A DNA stretch of 64,000 bases from Clavelina lepadiformis (GCF_947623445.1 NC_135240.1:11904001-11968000), one strand, 5' to 3'; numbered from the stretch's first letter, positions 23,165 through 35,949 are shown. The notes: a model not told the origin generated them from the letters alone. Numbers and translations: made by a program.

Positions 23165-23755
23165 ATGAAAGTAAAATCAAATACTTTTGACTATTTGCAT
23201 TTAGATAGATCTTTTAGCTTGCTGACAGTGAAGAACACCCGCTTAGTTTTGGAATATTTCAATTACCTGGACGTACATAGAAAAGGCAAACTGAACGATA
23301 TCCAGTTCTGCCAGTTTTTGAAACAAGTAACCAACTTAGATAAAAGACAGATTCTCCTCGTTATGGATATGCTTGATCAACAAGCTACCGGATATATAGG
23401 ATTTCAAGAGTTCTATTTACTTGTATGCATTTTGATAGCGCTAAAAGACAGAGTAGAAAAGCAGTTTATTTTTCGGCATTCGAAATTAGTATTTGAAATG
23501 ATGGACGAGGATGGTGGTGGGACAATATCGGCAGATGAATTTGGTCAATATGGTTTTCTTTTCAACTTGAAAGATCATTCCGTTCGCGATATATTTTTCG
23601 AATTTGACGTTTCAGGAGACGAAGAACTTGATTACAAAGAGTTTAAAATGTTTGCTATGGCCTGTATAGACAAGAAAAAAGAACTGGATGACAAGAAGAA
23701 AGAAAAACTGTTGAAAGGAATGAATGAGCAAGACGGCATAAAAACGTTGTCTTGA
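23165..23755 (+). CDS. EFCAB9: EF-hand calcium-binding protein 9, intronless
   Basis: A single ORF of 196 residues, the usual length for EFCAB9 (about 197). I chose the ATG at 23165 because the frame further upstream has no ATG and the start MKVKSNTFDYLHLDRSFSLL matches the family's N-terminus. Shared stretches include 'EYFNYLDVH.K..LND', 'VTNL.K.QI...DMLD', 'FY.LVC.L' and 'FRHSK.VF'. Two C-terminal EF loops look able to bind calcium: DEDGGGTISADE and DVSGDEELDYKE. Two N-terminal ones (DVHRKGKLNDIQ, DQQATGYIGFQE) look degenerate. In mammals EFCAB9 pairs with CatSper zeta and gives the sperm CatSper channel its calcium and pH sensing in the flagellum, so a sperm role is inferred here. An AATAAA follows the stop by only six bases (23762-23767). 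The lack of introns contrasts with every other gene in the window. Confidence 0.88.
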   Translation: MKVKSNTFDYLHLDRSFSLLTVKNTRLVLEYFNYLDVHRKGKLNDIQFCQFLKQVTNLDKRQILLVMDMLDQQATGYIGFQEFYLLVCILIALKDRVEKQFIFRHSKLVFEMMDEDGGGTISADEFGQYGFLFNLKDHSVRDIFFEFDVSGDEELDYKEFKMFAMACIDKKKELDDKKKEKLLKGMNEQDGIKTLS

Positions 23756-24051
23756 CATTCAAATAAAAAATATGTAAAAGCACAAAGAAAGTATTTTGGA
23801 GGAATGTTCTTAGTTCTACTGAATTTGGTGTTTAAAGGCAATGTACTAATTTTACAGGAAAATTAGCTGTAAAGTAAAGGGCTCTCCTGTAAGCGTAGAA
23901 ACTCATGTAGCCTATTAAGATATAACGAAAAGACGAAAAGTTACGAAATGCTCTCATTTGTTATCTGCACAACTGGTTGCTTATTGTGGTAGTTTTAAAC
24001 ACGACATGTCTAAAATTGTTTAACTAAATTCAACACTTTGACAGTCTGGAC

Positions 24052-24113
24052 CAGTGGTTCCCAACCGCGGCTCCAAGCTAGCCTTCTTGCGGCTCTCAAT
24101 GAGCCCTGAAAAT
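24052..24113 (+). repeat. Terminal fragment of a hAT-like element
   Basis: The sequence begins cagtggttcccaaccgcggc and continues with 'tcttgcggctctcaatgagcc'. This resembles hAT termini of the CAGTGGTTC..AAC class and the 'gcggctc' content of the element at 62557. No matching right end was found. Confidence 0.4.
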
Positions 24114-24214
24114 CCAACAAAAAAATAAAAAATCTATTTATAATAATTAGGGCGATTATTATTATTATAATTGGGGCAAAAACTGGATTTGTAACGGTGT
24201 TCTTCATATGCTAC

Positions 24215-24365
24215 AGAAAGTACCGTTACCGAGTATCGAGTACCGACAAAGTACCAAACTACTTTTTTGAAACAGTACCTAATAGGCTACCGGTATCCTC
24301 GGTAAAATTTTTGCCAAGTTCCGGTACCGTTACTGACGATACTTTCAAAATACCGACTGCCCACT
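24215..24365. mobile_element. MITE fragment, AGGTGGGCAGT/GTACCG family
   Basis: GTACCG-rich sequence (gaaagtaccgttaccgagta) ending ataccgactgcccactt. It matches the right half of the longer copy ending at 46387. The left part is missing. Confidence 0.6.
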
Positions 24366-25035
24366 TATTTGTATGTATAGTACTAGAATAGCCTACATTC
24401 GAGTTAAGCAATTTTTGAGACAAAAATTCAAAATTTGTTGCGTTTCACGCATTTTTAGCAAGGTGGCCTCGCGCCGGAACTAAGCAGACTCCATTATCCC
24501 TTTCGGTGTTCATTTTTCTCACTTATTTTGACGAGTGGTTGCGAAAAGACTGCTTCTCTCCCTGAGCGTTGATAATTCTAGCGTAGGCCTAAGTCTTCGG
24601 CTGAAAATCGGGTCTATAACCGTCTTCCGACAAAATTCTATACTAAAAATACTTTAATGATGCTATGCTCTGTACTGTAAGTAAATGAAATTATGCAATT
24701 AAAATATTTTTGCTGTAACGTAAATTAACCAAGAATTAACACAACCAAGTCAATCATTTATGTCGGCCTACACAGTGGGCTAATGATAGCCAGATCTACA
24801 GGTATATTCCATCTATACATAGGCCTAACTGTTATTTGCAACCTAGATGTAAGCTTCTTTATATCTTTCATATTTTTCATACCACTGAATTAATCGCAAT
24901 GCATAGGCTACATGTCATGATTGCATCCGAATACGTACCTGATGGCACCGCTATCGTGCTCTGTGCTGGCCATAGAAATGGGATTTTGGTCCCTTAAATG
25001 GAATAGAAATTTAGGTTAACTGTATTAGCCTATGT

Positions 25036-25363
25036 CAGTGGTTCTCAAACTGTGGTACGCGTACCACTAGCGGTACGCGAGAGCTTTTTAAGTGGTACCG
25101 CGTACCGCTGAACATGATTTTCGATGTGCTGTGAGTAATGTGTTACCCTGGATAGACAAGCTTGAGCAGAAGAAACAGTTGCATCTATCAAATTATATTG
25201 TGTTTTCTTGTTATTCATTGGTGTTATGGTATAGTAATAACGGTAATAACTATAAATACCGGTACATTTGAGTAAAGTAAGTCATTCAGGAGCCAGGTGG
25301 TACGCAGTGTAGTAAAAAAAACGAATGAGTGGTACGCGATCGGAAAAAGTTTGAGAAACACTG
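25036..25363. mobile_element. hAT-like MITE with perfect 8-bp target duplication
   Basis: The left end is cagtggttctcaaactgtgg and the right end is aaagtttgagaaacactg, which are inverted repeats. The 8-mer gcctatgt flanks both sides exactly (25028-25035 and 25364-25371). The inside repeats 'ggtacgcg' and 'gtaccgc' and has no coding frame. It interrupts an older dispersed module shared with 26140 and 49890. Confidence 0.82.
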
Positions 25364-26139
25364 GCCTATGTTATAACTTTTAAGTCTAAGTAACTGTTAA
25401 AAATCGCTTCGCACGTATGACTTTTTCCGCCGAAATAGTAGTGACAACCGTGTCCATGTTACCAATGGTATGATTTGTATTGATTATGTACAGTATTATG
25501 TTATATTATTAGGTGTAGGTATTATTATTTTGTTTTTATGGCATTATTTTATTTTAATTTTTTTAAGGAGTATTGCTTTAATTTTTGGGATTTCTATGAT
25601 CTTTATCTCCAACCAGCGGTTAACCACCATGACTACATTTATAAACAACAATTTTTCGTTGTATTTTTTATCTGCACATTTTTCAGCGTTTATCGTTCCA
25701 GAGGCTACAATCATTGTCTCACCGGAGAGGCTGGAACCTAAAGTAAAGTAGGAGGATTCAGATTACGTACTATCCAATTTTGTTTAATTTATTCAGGTCT
25801 TTTGCAGAAGTGCACAATCAGATATTGTCACAACTTGAGTAGCTAGGGTCAGCTGGTCTAGTTTGCAAAGGCATCCTGTGGTTATGCACTTCTGCACTAG
25901 ACCCACTTATTCTATAGGCCTATATCTGCATGTATGGTTGTGTTTCGTGGCATTGTTTGTTTTTTTATTTTTTTCACCTTCTGAACTTGTTTATTGTATG
26001 TTGGGTGTAGGACCGTGTCAACCATTAGCCATCTTTATCATTATTCCTGTCTTGTATGTTTTAATTCCTTGGGTTTTGCTGTTTTTCCGGTTCATTATTT
26101 GCTGGTGGAATTGTTAGTCAAATGACTATTTCATCGTAT

Positions 26140-26350
26140 GTCACAACCTGTTAGGAGAATGGGTATGTAAAATGTTGACTTAAGCTATTTAAGGTTTTAT
26201 TGGAGTTAAATTTAGACCAAAAGGTAGATTTCTCGGTTTAGGTTACTGTGTTATAACATTTAAGTTAGATTAAGAAGAAACTGTGAAAAATAACTTCAAA
26301 CACACAATTTTTTCCTAGTGAAATACTGACAGCCATTGTTATTTTATCAC
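26140..26350. repeat. Dispersed module, one of three copies in the window
   Basis: The stretch 'ggagaatgggtatg', 'ggttttattggagtta', 'gttataacatttaagtta', 'aagaagaaa' recurs at 49890-50040 in the same order. Its second half recurs at 25364-25460, where a hAT MITE has split it. It is non-coding and of unknown class. Confidence 0.5.
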
Positions 26351-27520
26351 ACTATAGGCCTATTGGATAGCATTTTATTTTTTTTTCCCTTTCAGATAGC
26401 GAAGAAAAATAAACAATAGAATACAATAATAAAGCCAAAACAAAAAAATTTAACAAGTTAAGTTTCACACAAAAGTTTTATATTATGTATAGGCTAGGTA
26501 TAACATTCTAATGCATCTTTTGCTCAGCTTATTCTTTGGTCAAACAGTTGTAGCATGCTGTAATCTACTTTATTATGCTTGAAAATGCTAATCAAGTCAT
26601 TACAACAATCGATGGTGGGTGGCCTGCGGTAGTCTAACCTATCCACTTCAAGACTTGACTTGACTCAAGTTACCAACAAAATTAATCTAAGTTGTCATAG
26701 AATCGGTTTGTTAATTGTGAAATATTTTGTTTAAAAATCACACTGCAGTATATTCTATTTAATTTACAGAAATGTCATGTATAGGTAATTTTAAATGTTA
26801 AGGGTGCATTGCAAATAGGCAAGTACATCACGAATATTTAGAATATCAAAGTATGTATATATATTTTGAATATCAATGGTATCAATGTATAACAAAAAGT
26901 ATATATGATGTAAATTGTGACTTTATGACTTGGAATCAGAGGCTTTAAGACTTTAACTTGATAAACATAATTGACTCGACTAGAAACGTAATTAAAATGA
27001 CACGGCTTGGAAAGAAACCATTATTGAAAATTGTTACAACATGTTTTTTTTAAAGTTTGACTTGGGCAACCACTAACAAATTTCAAGAGACTGTGACTTT
27101 TAAACACTAATAACTAACTTTTTGCTGATTTGAAGAAGTATGAATTTTGAGAGGGGTTTGAGAATCTTAAGAGACTGTTTCGATCCCAAAAACATCTTGA
27201 AAACACTGTGGGTACAACCATAAAGTTTCGTTATTATCAGTGCTTCAAGCTATTTGAACACAATTAAGTTCATTCTATCTTAATCTGGCGAGTTCACCAC
27301 AGAAATTCAATGTGTTGCACCTCACTCTAGCATTCAGTGTCATTTGTCATAACAGGAGCTATCATTTACATACACTTGCCAACTTAGTAGGTAGTAGTAA
27401 CTCTGCTACTTATGTTGTTATCTATATAAAACGTTTTCAAATACTTTTTATAGGGCAAGTGCTTATAGGTTTTTTCATTTGTTGAAGTTGTTTTATTAAG
27501 AACCATTAATTTAGCAAATT

Positions 27521-30500
27521 ATGAGCTCACCTTTAAGTAGTCTTGACCGAAGTAAGAAAGCATATTCAAATCCATCAAGAAAGTTTGGGTAAGTTTTTGA
27601 TAGTTAAGCTTGCAAATAAATACTTTGGTTGTATACCTGTAAGTTACATTGTGTCACATTTTTGGAGTTTTTCAGTTTACAAGTTTGTTTTTCATAAAAA
27701 AAACACTTCACTGCTTGATGTTGCGATCAACGTATTATTTTACCTTACCACTATACATTAACAGTATTTGATTACAATAGTATTGTCATGCAGCCTGGAG
27801 TTTTGCTGAGATGTAAATGAGCATGTACTAATGCAAATTCCTAGTACCTTGATGCAAATAATACCAAGTATGTTTATTTCAGATTAGTACTGCACAAAAA
27901 TATGTTATCAAAGCATTGCTCGTATTGATTTTTAACATAATGCTAGTCAAGTAAGACTAATCGCTTGGTGATTTTTTCTGTTAACAAAAGTATTCTTGAT
28001 TCTGCCTTGATGGCAAGCATTCATTTGATAAAAGATATGTAGTGGTAGATGATATGTTTCTGCTAATACTGTTCATGATTTTGGAAACACGTTGTATTTT
28101 GGTCTACCTAAATCTCACAATTAATCTTGTATACATTGTTGAAAATTTTTATGGGTTGTAGGTTATTTGATCATATATTTTATTTGGATTATAAATTGAT
28201 GATTTTGTTTGTTATCTGATTATCTTAAATAGGAAAAGAAGCATGCCATTACGTTCATCAGAATATATGAAAGAACAAGAGTTGCTTGATGAATTCAGCA
28301 GGCATAATGAACGACAATCGCATGATGAATTTAGTAAAGATTCACTGCCTCAGCTCGTTCCACTCAGCACTAATTCATCTATGGACTTTGCATCAGTCAC
28401 TTCTGCTGATTCCCCATTAGAAGGTTTAACACCACGGAGTATACTGGGGCCTATTAATACCCGATCTTCTCCAATGTTTAATCCTCTTGTGAAACCGGTA
28501 AAAGGAAATGCATCTCGAGGTGAATATTTTAAAAAGTCATGTTTTTATCAAAACCACGTGAGGTTGATTTGTATTTAAGTATTTGCTTTTGGACATTTTT
28601 AAAATCATTGCTCCAATTTTTTGTGTTTACTTAGTTTTGCATCTTTCATTGAGGCTTCTAACAAAATAGGCTATTTTGCGTTGCCCAAAGATCTTAAACG
28701 TGTAATTCTATTTTTGTTGCTTATTTTAATATCTGATTTACTTACTTCAAATTTGATTCTAACTTGAATGACTTTGCAAATTTTTTAAAGTGTAGTTTTG
28801 CCATGGTTTTTTAAATAGCATATTTGACGTGCACATTATGGTAGCAGTATTTCTTGGAAAAAAACTGATTCTGTTTTTACCACCATAAGATAAAACTTTC
28901 TCTGAATTAAAAGATCAATTTAATGCTCGTTTTACTCTATTAGCTCAGTCATGGATTTTCCATAGTTGTTTGTGTATCGTTGATATTGGAATTATCACTT
29001 ACATTTTCTTGTTCTCATGTCTAAAAAGCAACACCTCCAAATGACTTGGAATTGATAAGTACCATGATGAAACGAATTACTCAACTGGAAAAACAAACGT
29101 CTTATTACAGTAGAGAGGTTTTAGAAAAAGATAGAAGAATTAAGGTGCTTCAAATTATGTACATTGTCTGCTTAAATATATTTAGTTCCATATGTGTTTG
29201 CAGTTAAACCTAAAATATACTTTATAAAATATACTTATGAGATAAAATTCTACAGCATGAATAATATAACAAAAAAATTATGATAAAGCAAATTATAATA
29301 AACTTGATATATAACACCTTATAATGTAGTGTTTGATCGATAATGAAATCACACATCGATCTTGATTTTTACTGTTGTATGATTAGCATTGTTTGATCTA
29401 GGTTCTTGAAGAAAAGCTAACTTTGTTAAATAAAAACAAAGAAATATTTCAAAATGATAGTCCAAGCAGAGTAAGTGAGCTAGAAGCAAAATGTGGCTTT
29501 CTGCAACACCAGCTACATGAAATGGAGGTTGGTGTGCTTAAGAATCAGTATGCAGTGATGATATTTTATCATTCTTGGGTTTAATTATCTATCAGAAATG
29601 GCAATGTCAGCTTTCCTGAAGGATCACTGAAGGATGATTTTATTATCATAAGCAAACTCTCTTATCAAGATGAGAATCTTTAATTAGAGTTTCTAAATGA
29701 AAATGAATAGCATTTTATAAACATTACTATACAACGTGCATGAAATGTAGAAATATGAAATCTTTTTTTATTTTGCAGACGTTTCTAGCTGACTATGGCA
29801 TGATATGGGTTGGTGATAAGTCTGAATTCACCGACAAATACATCGATGGCAACAAGGAAGATTCACCAGTTGCAATGTTTGCAAATTCATCACACCCAGG
29901 TAATTTATTGTTTCTCTTTGGCAGGGCTTCTCAAACAGTGCCCATGATCCTGCAGGGAGGGCCACAGGGCATTTTCTGGGGGCCATGAGCTGAGACCTCA
30001 CTAGTCACTACTGAGCTATAATGTAGTAGTAGGGGAAGATAAGGAAATGCGGGATGCAGGGCACAGCGGGACACTTCAAGTATCTCACATTTTTCAATCT
30101 TTGGCTCTCTGGACCCAGAAGGATTTGTTAGCTACTACTGTGTTTCTCCAAAAATAAGACTTACCCTAAAAATAAGAACTAGCCTGAATTTCAACAATGA
30201 TTTTGATATAAGCAATTAAGCACTACCTTTAAAATAAGACCTAGTCGATAGCGCAAATGTGCAATGACCTGAAGTTACGCGTTTGAAGTTTGAATAAACA
30301 TAATTCTCAACTTTGTTTTTAATAAATGAAAATAAAAGACATCCTCTAAAATAAGCCCTGGTGTCATATTTTTAAGCGAAAAATAACATAAGCCCTGTCT
30401 AATTTCCGGAGAAACACGTAGTAAGCAGTGCTTGCTGTGCAAAAATTAGCGCCGTGAAGGCTACCGCACACGCAGCAGTGAAATAAAAAGTGTTTTGCAA

Positions 30501-33500
30501 TTAACAATCTATGTATTTTTTATTGATGAGCAGGAATTTTGAGTGTCAGGCCACAGGTTTTGAGCATCGCTGTAAAGGGGCCATAAACCATGAAAGGTTC
30601 AGGACCACTGCCCTATAGCAATATTTTTTAAATTGGGTTTTATCAAACTCAAGGTGTTTGGACTTGTCACTGTGTGGGGTTTGGCGAATACCAAGACTTA
30701 CACGTTGTTTGTGTAACGTATGTTCTTGAATTTAAAAAAGAGGTTCAAGGAATGTTTGCGTTAAAGTTGCTATCTCCAGCAAGTTTAAGAACCATAGCCT
30801 TATGAACGTTGCTCAGACTATTATTGTTAATTTGTTTTATTAATTATTATTTTTGAAATATTAGAGTTCATCACTCCTGATAAGTCCTATGCAGTGGATT
30901 TTGATCTTATCGTCAAGAACATTCAAGATCTCAATATTATTGCTGGGGAAGGTGAATCCATCATTCAAAAGACAAAAGATGGGGCTCGTTTAAAGGTAAC
31001 TGCAATGTAGCCATATCACTCACATGTGGGATCTGTAGAAATATGGATTTCGATTTGTAGTTTCCATTTGAGGTTCCACAGCACCCAAAGGTAAAAAACT
31101 GTAATAAGCAAGGGTGTCTAGTAGTAATAGGTTATTCTTTTATTTGATATAAGAGTAGTTAAGAAACAAATTATTCCAATTTTGCCAATGTCAATTTCAC
31201 CCACTGTACTTTTAGTAGCTACAGAAATCAAGGATAATAAATATAGGAGGTTAGGTTGGGAGAAGTGTTTGGTGCTCCTACATTAGGTCTACAACTAAGT
31301 GCCACAAAGATAGCGTTGTTGAAAATCACAGGTTTAAATAATACATTGCTTTTGTTGATGGAATCAAACCTTGTAAAGACCAGTCGCTCTTCATTATTTG
31401 CAGGTGCAAGATACTATTCCTCTTACTCTTTATGCAAATGGATTTGTCATGTTCAGTGGCCCTTTTCGACCTTACTCAGACATCACAACTAGACGGTGTC
31501 TTTCTGATATAATGGATGGTTTCTTTCCATCCGAATTGCACAAAAAGTACCCCGATGGCGTTCCTATAAAGGTACAACGTTTTCATTTGTGACAATTGCG
31601 TAACGTGATAATCATTCTTAAACTTAGAAATCGTGATGTAGTTTTGCGTATCTTTTTATTAAGCATAAATTAAGAATTGTTTAACACTGGTTTTTGCTTG
31701 ATTGTCATTAATGCAGGCTTTTGCTTCACAATGATAGGTAACCGACAACAGGAATGTGATATTCAAGGATCCAAGATCAAAGGAAATGTTTCCTGGAATA
31801 GGAAGAGCATTACAAGGTGAAAAAACTGAAAACCTTCCTGAGTTTATAACGTCTTCAACAACAGCCTCAAAACAAACAAACACCAATTGCAGCAGCACAG
31901 AAGGTAACTTAGTTCATGACAAATAGTGCTGTTGAACCGGGGAAAATATGAATGCGCTCAGCTTCGGAGCTCCTTTAAAAGCTGTGATTAGTTCCCACTC
32001 CATTCTGTCCTTGGTTGAAAAATAAGTATTTCATTGTAAAGTCGACCTCGCATATACTGTAGGTATGCTGGATGCTTACATAACATATAAAAAATCTGGT
32101 CCGGGTGGTTTCCCATTCTGTTTGGTGCGTTTCTATCTCGGATATGGCGGATCCCTACACCCATACAACGGACCAATTCTCTCAAAATTCAATAAAATAC
32201 GTCGTATATAACGGTTCTATTCATAAAACATCATTGTTGTTAATATAATACACTTGGTATTGGACGTTCCTAAACAAAATCTGTTTTGTAGTGATATCCT
32301 TGGTCATAATTACTTTTTATAAAGTGCATGTGTCTGGCGCGGACCTTACAATTACTCTGATTCCTTGGCATATTATTTGAGTTTCTTGTCTATCGTTTTG
32401 GTTTGTTGACACAACTAAATCACCAATAGTATGCTGTCGTATTATGCAGGAGTTTTAGTACATTAGAAAAGATTTTGCAACCATATCTGATCTCTCCTAA
32501 AGTATCCTAAAATAGACTGTAAATAGTATCCAAAGCGGAGCAATGCAACAAATGAAACACGCTTTTGTCGAACTTCAATATAACTTCAAAATAACTTCAG
32601 TATATTTATATGCAATGATTACCCTATATTGCTATGCAGTAAGTTAAGTTTTCGATTAACACTCATGTGAGAGAACAACGTTGAACAAAACGTAGTTCAC
32701 ACAATAATCAAATGTCCTTAACAAAAATACTAAATATTTGTACGCCAAGATATTAACTAAAATGCAAATGCCTTTAGTTTGGAACTAGTGCAACTAATAT
32801 TTTCGTTGCTGGAGCTTTCATTAAAAAGTGCTGGCTTTGCCTCCACCGCTGCTTCTATTTTTAATAATGTTCTGGCTCCTCAAAAAACGTTTCCACTGAC
32901 CAGTTGTCAACGTCGTACTTTTCAACTTCGCAAATACTGTGCAAAAACACTTTATAGTTTTCTAAATCCTCCTTAGTTTATTGCATAAAATTCTAAGTTT
33001 GTTTTTGGCAAGGTACTTCATGCACAGTCACCAGCAAGTTACCCGCACAGAAAATCAGTGTCGACCAATTTCTTGAAAGGCTTCCTAAAAGCGTTGTGCG
33101 TGGTGGAAAGGTGATTGATGTCAGATCTTCACTAAAAGATGCCCTCACAATTGATTTAGAGAAAGGAAGTGATTCGCCTGTTCTTGTGGAAACTGATGTC
33201 GTTCAGGAAATGCAAAATAGGTAAGATTTTTAAAGCGTATCTATTTTGAGCTTAAGCTTCTCTTTAATGCTAACTTGTTCAGCATTCAACTCAATTAAAT
33301 ATATCATACATGTTTTTCGAAAGCTTAAATCTCTTTAAAAACATGTTTTATAAAGTGAAAACGTTAAACTATAGGTGTGTTATAGTAATAAAACATTAAT
33401 CGAGGAATACATTAGTTACATACTTTTTCATCGTGTAATATTTTTGATTATCTGGTAGAATGAATATGCCAGAAAGTATCCGACCTATAAGTGCCCGAGA

Positions 33501-33836
33501 TGTTACCACTATTCGAGTGAAATGTGAGAACGGCAAGAACACTTACATTTTGAAAATGAAATTTTTAGACACCATTGGTGATCTTCGCAAATATATTAAT
33601 CAACAAAGGTAAAGTATTAACTGAAGCCAATAAAAGCATTGCTACATCATTACCTGAGAGATGCCACAAAACTTCTGCAAAGATTTTTCATTATTTGTTG
33701 TTGCAGGCCAAGGCACCGTGCACCATATGAAATCATAACTACTTTCCCGAAAAGGGTCCATTCTGACGTTAAAAAAACACTGCAAGAATCTGGTCTGGTA
33801 CCCAATGCAACTCTACACTTAAAGTCACGAAAATGA
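27521..33836 (+). CDS. UBXN11: UBX domain-containing protein 11 (socius-like), 11 exons
   Basis: The exons are 27521-27588, 28233-28519, 29029-29144, 29402-29527, 29779-29899, 30865-30995, 31404-31571, 31738-31903, 33013-33220, 33459-33608 and 33707-33836. All are GT-AG; 1671 nt encode 556 residues. The N-terminus is serine-rich and disordered. Residues about 125-200 form a coiled coil, followed by the family-typical FLADYGMIWVGDKSEF. A SEP domain starts near 284 (IPLTLYANGFVMFSGPFRPY... KYPDGVPIK), then a VDQFLERLPKSVVRGGKVID motif, then a UBX domain from about 475 to the end (ATLHLKSRK). SEP plus UBX with this linker order points to UBXN11 rather than p47. The family knowledge is thin: socius binds Rnd GTPases and the fold suggests p97/VCP binding. 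The UBX loop reads FPKR. Intron 5 carries a nested pair of transposons. An ATTAAA lies about 13 nt past the stop. Confidence 0.88.
29922..30610. mobile_element. hAT-like element in UBXN11 intron 5, interrupted by another MITE
   Basis: The left end is cagggcttctcaaacagtg, and the reverse complement of the right end is cagtggtcctgaacctttc. 'Gggccacaggg' and 'ggggccat' words lie near both ends. The flanking 8-mers do not match, so the exact ends or the target duplication have decayed. A second element sits inside at 30139-30419. Confidence 0.5.
30139..30419. mobile_element. MITE with GTGTTTCTCC/GGAGAAACAC ends nested in a hAT-like element
   Basis: The left end is ctgtgtttctccaaaaataa and the right end is ttccggagaaacacg, forming an inverted repeat. 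The words 'aaaataag' and 'ataagccctg' recur inside. The flanks 'gctacta' and 'tagtaagc' suggest a short TA-type duplication. The interruption shows this insertion is the younger of the two. Confidence 0.6.
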
Positions 33837-35949
33837 AAGCCTCTTCCTATTAAATGAAACTGGCTTGGAGTTTACCACTATTTAGCCCTGTTTTCAGAAG
33901 TTTTTTAAACTTCCTTTACAGCATTGATACTGGAAGTTTTCTGACTCTACTTAAGTTTTCTAATCTAAAACTTTTTTATTTGTTTAGTACTGCTGTGCAA
34001 TTCGATTCTTAAAATCTTAGCCATAGTTTTATGTTGGTATGATTTTTGTTTTCACTACCCCTTTGTACTTTTGATAGAATTTTTTCTAGGGACTGAAGTT
34101 TTACAATAACTGTGTGTGGTATTTTAGCCAATTGCTTTGTAATAGGATGCACAATTTGGTATGCTTTGGTAAAGTTTTTGAAATGACAGAAGCTTCAAAG
34201 CCGGCATGTAACATTAATGGATGATATTACAGAATGTCAAGTAGTGCAGTACACATCCCAAAATGTTACATGTCTATCAAAACTTGCACAAAGGCTAGCT
34301 CGGTATTTGAGCGAGGAAACATCACCAAGTTAAAGACATGCAAAGACTTCCTCAGTCCGAGAATAAAGATTATGATGTCGAAATTACGATAAAAAAATAA
34401 CAAATCGGCCTTCTTTAACAACTAAGTTACAATAGACCTACAAAAAAAATGTATGGGCAGAAGCTAAATTATTTAGAAACGATGGTTACGTAGCAAAATT
34501 AGATAGCAAACCGGAAAACATAGAATAAGAAAAGTTAACTTAACCGCACAAGATTACCTAAGACGATTTTACGTAGGTAACGTATTGTAGATACAGAGTG
34601 TCTCTTTTTTATCGCAGGTTAGACTACATTATATCCTATTTAGAATTAGGCCTAATATAAAACAAGTTCCACACCTATATTTTTGTAGGAGTCTCCTAAG
34701 TTTTCTTTGCCAGTGAGTTGCTTTAATTTCAATCTGTACGTAAATAGATATGAAAAATTTGTCTGTTTATGGGAACTCGAACGACCTCGGTGACCAGGGC
34801 TCGAGCGATGAAGAATCATTGCGGAGTTTAAGTCGAACAGAGCCTTTCCTCAGTCCGAGAAATGACATATATTACTAGTAGGCTACTGCATTATATGCCA
34901 TTGGTACGAGTATAAGGATTCTAATACCGCACCAAAATTGGCACAGAACGACATGGGCGCTCCTGTGTCGTGTAAAGGAATGTGCGCAATGCTAATGTTA
35001 GTTACTATCGTCACTATCCATTTGAAAATGTTTTTTATCCTGCGTTAATATTGGTTCATCAATAAAAATTGGAAATAGCAAATTTGAAGATGTTTTATGC
35101 GCGCCGCATTTACGCGTCATTTTCCATACGGGTCATACTACTAGCGCTTTACGTGCGCCACACTCACGCGCCTGTTGGGCTTGGGCAATGGGCGGTAACT
35201 TGATATCCCTTACTTTCGGCTCTTGGGCTTTACCGCTTTTTCCTGTTCATTTATTGTTTTTGAGCATGTTATTGTTTCACCACCATGACATAACCAGGTT
35301 AGTACCAGTTTTCGCACGCCACAGTCACGATTTAGGAATTGGAATTTGATAAATCTTACACAAATGTTGTGAGAGTGGAAGGGCATGGGCAGGGCACCGC
35401 ACTTCAGAGAGAGCGTTTTCAAAGTGGATAATATGGCAGTCTGATTGCCCTTGCATACTTTCCACACAAGTGCACATTTAAAGTACTAATTTCTTCAGTG
35501 ACTTGGAATTTGTGCTAGTTTTAATAGACAATACATCTTTTATTATTTTTTTTTAGTTTTTATATTGTATTGGCCAAATTTTGAACTGTTCAACCAACAA
35601 AACCACTGGACAGAAGCAAGCGTTGTTTATTCCGTATACTTTCCAGTCTGTGAGAGTGAGTGAAAGCACCTAAAATTTTGAGAGACAGATTTTAAGAAGC
35701 TTCTACTTTCCCAGCACTAAAATAAAAAATTAGGCCTAGTATTGGTTAGACATTTACACAAGAAATGAGTAAACCGAAAAAATTCAAACGGAAATAAACA
35801 AACTACATTAACTTTTAGTACGTTATGCAGAAATTTTTTAAACTGGATAACTCAAAACAAGGTAGTAAAAAGGAGGTATCTGCCAGAACAAGAATTAATC
35901 CATATAAACATAAGTTCAGCAAACTACTTAGTGTATTTTCATATAAGAA

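Larger units (their letters stand above)
23756..27520. other. Gene-free interval of about 3.8 kb between EFCAB9 and UBXN11
   Basis: It contains a hAT-like terminal fragment (24052), a partial GTACCG-family MITE (24215-24365), an intact hAT MITE (25036-25363) and two copies of a dispersed module (about 24990-25460 and 26140-26350). The open frames at 25470-26117 translate into very hydrophobic residues only because the strand is T-rich, and I do not call them genes. Confidence 0.45.

Noticed and set aside
25470..26117. Two hydrophobic frames resembling membrane proteins
   Set aside because: The hydrophobicity follows from T-rich sequence. Neither has conserved motifs, and they overlap dispersed repeats.
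31716..31737. Alternative acceptor (atgcag) for UBXN11 exon 8
   Set aside because: Using it brings an in-frame stop. The acceptor at 31736-31737 keeps the reading frame through the rest of the SEP region.
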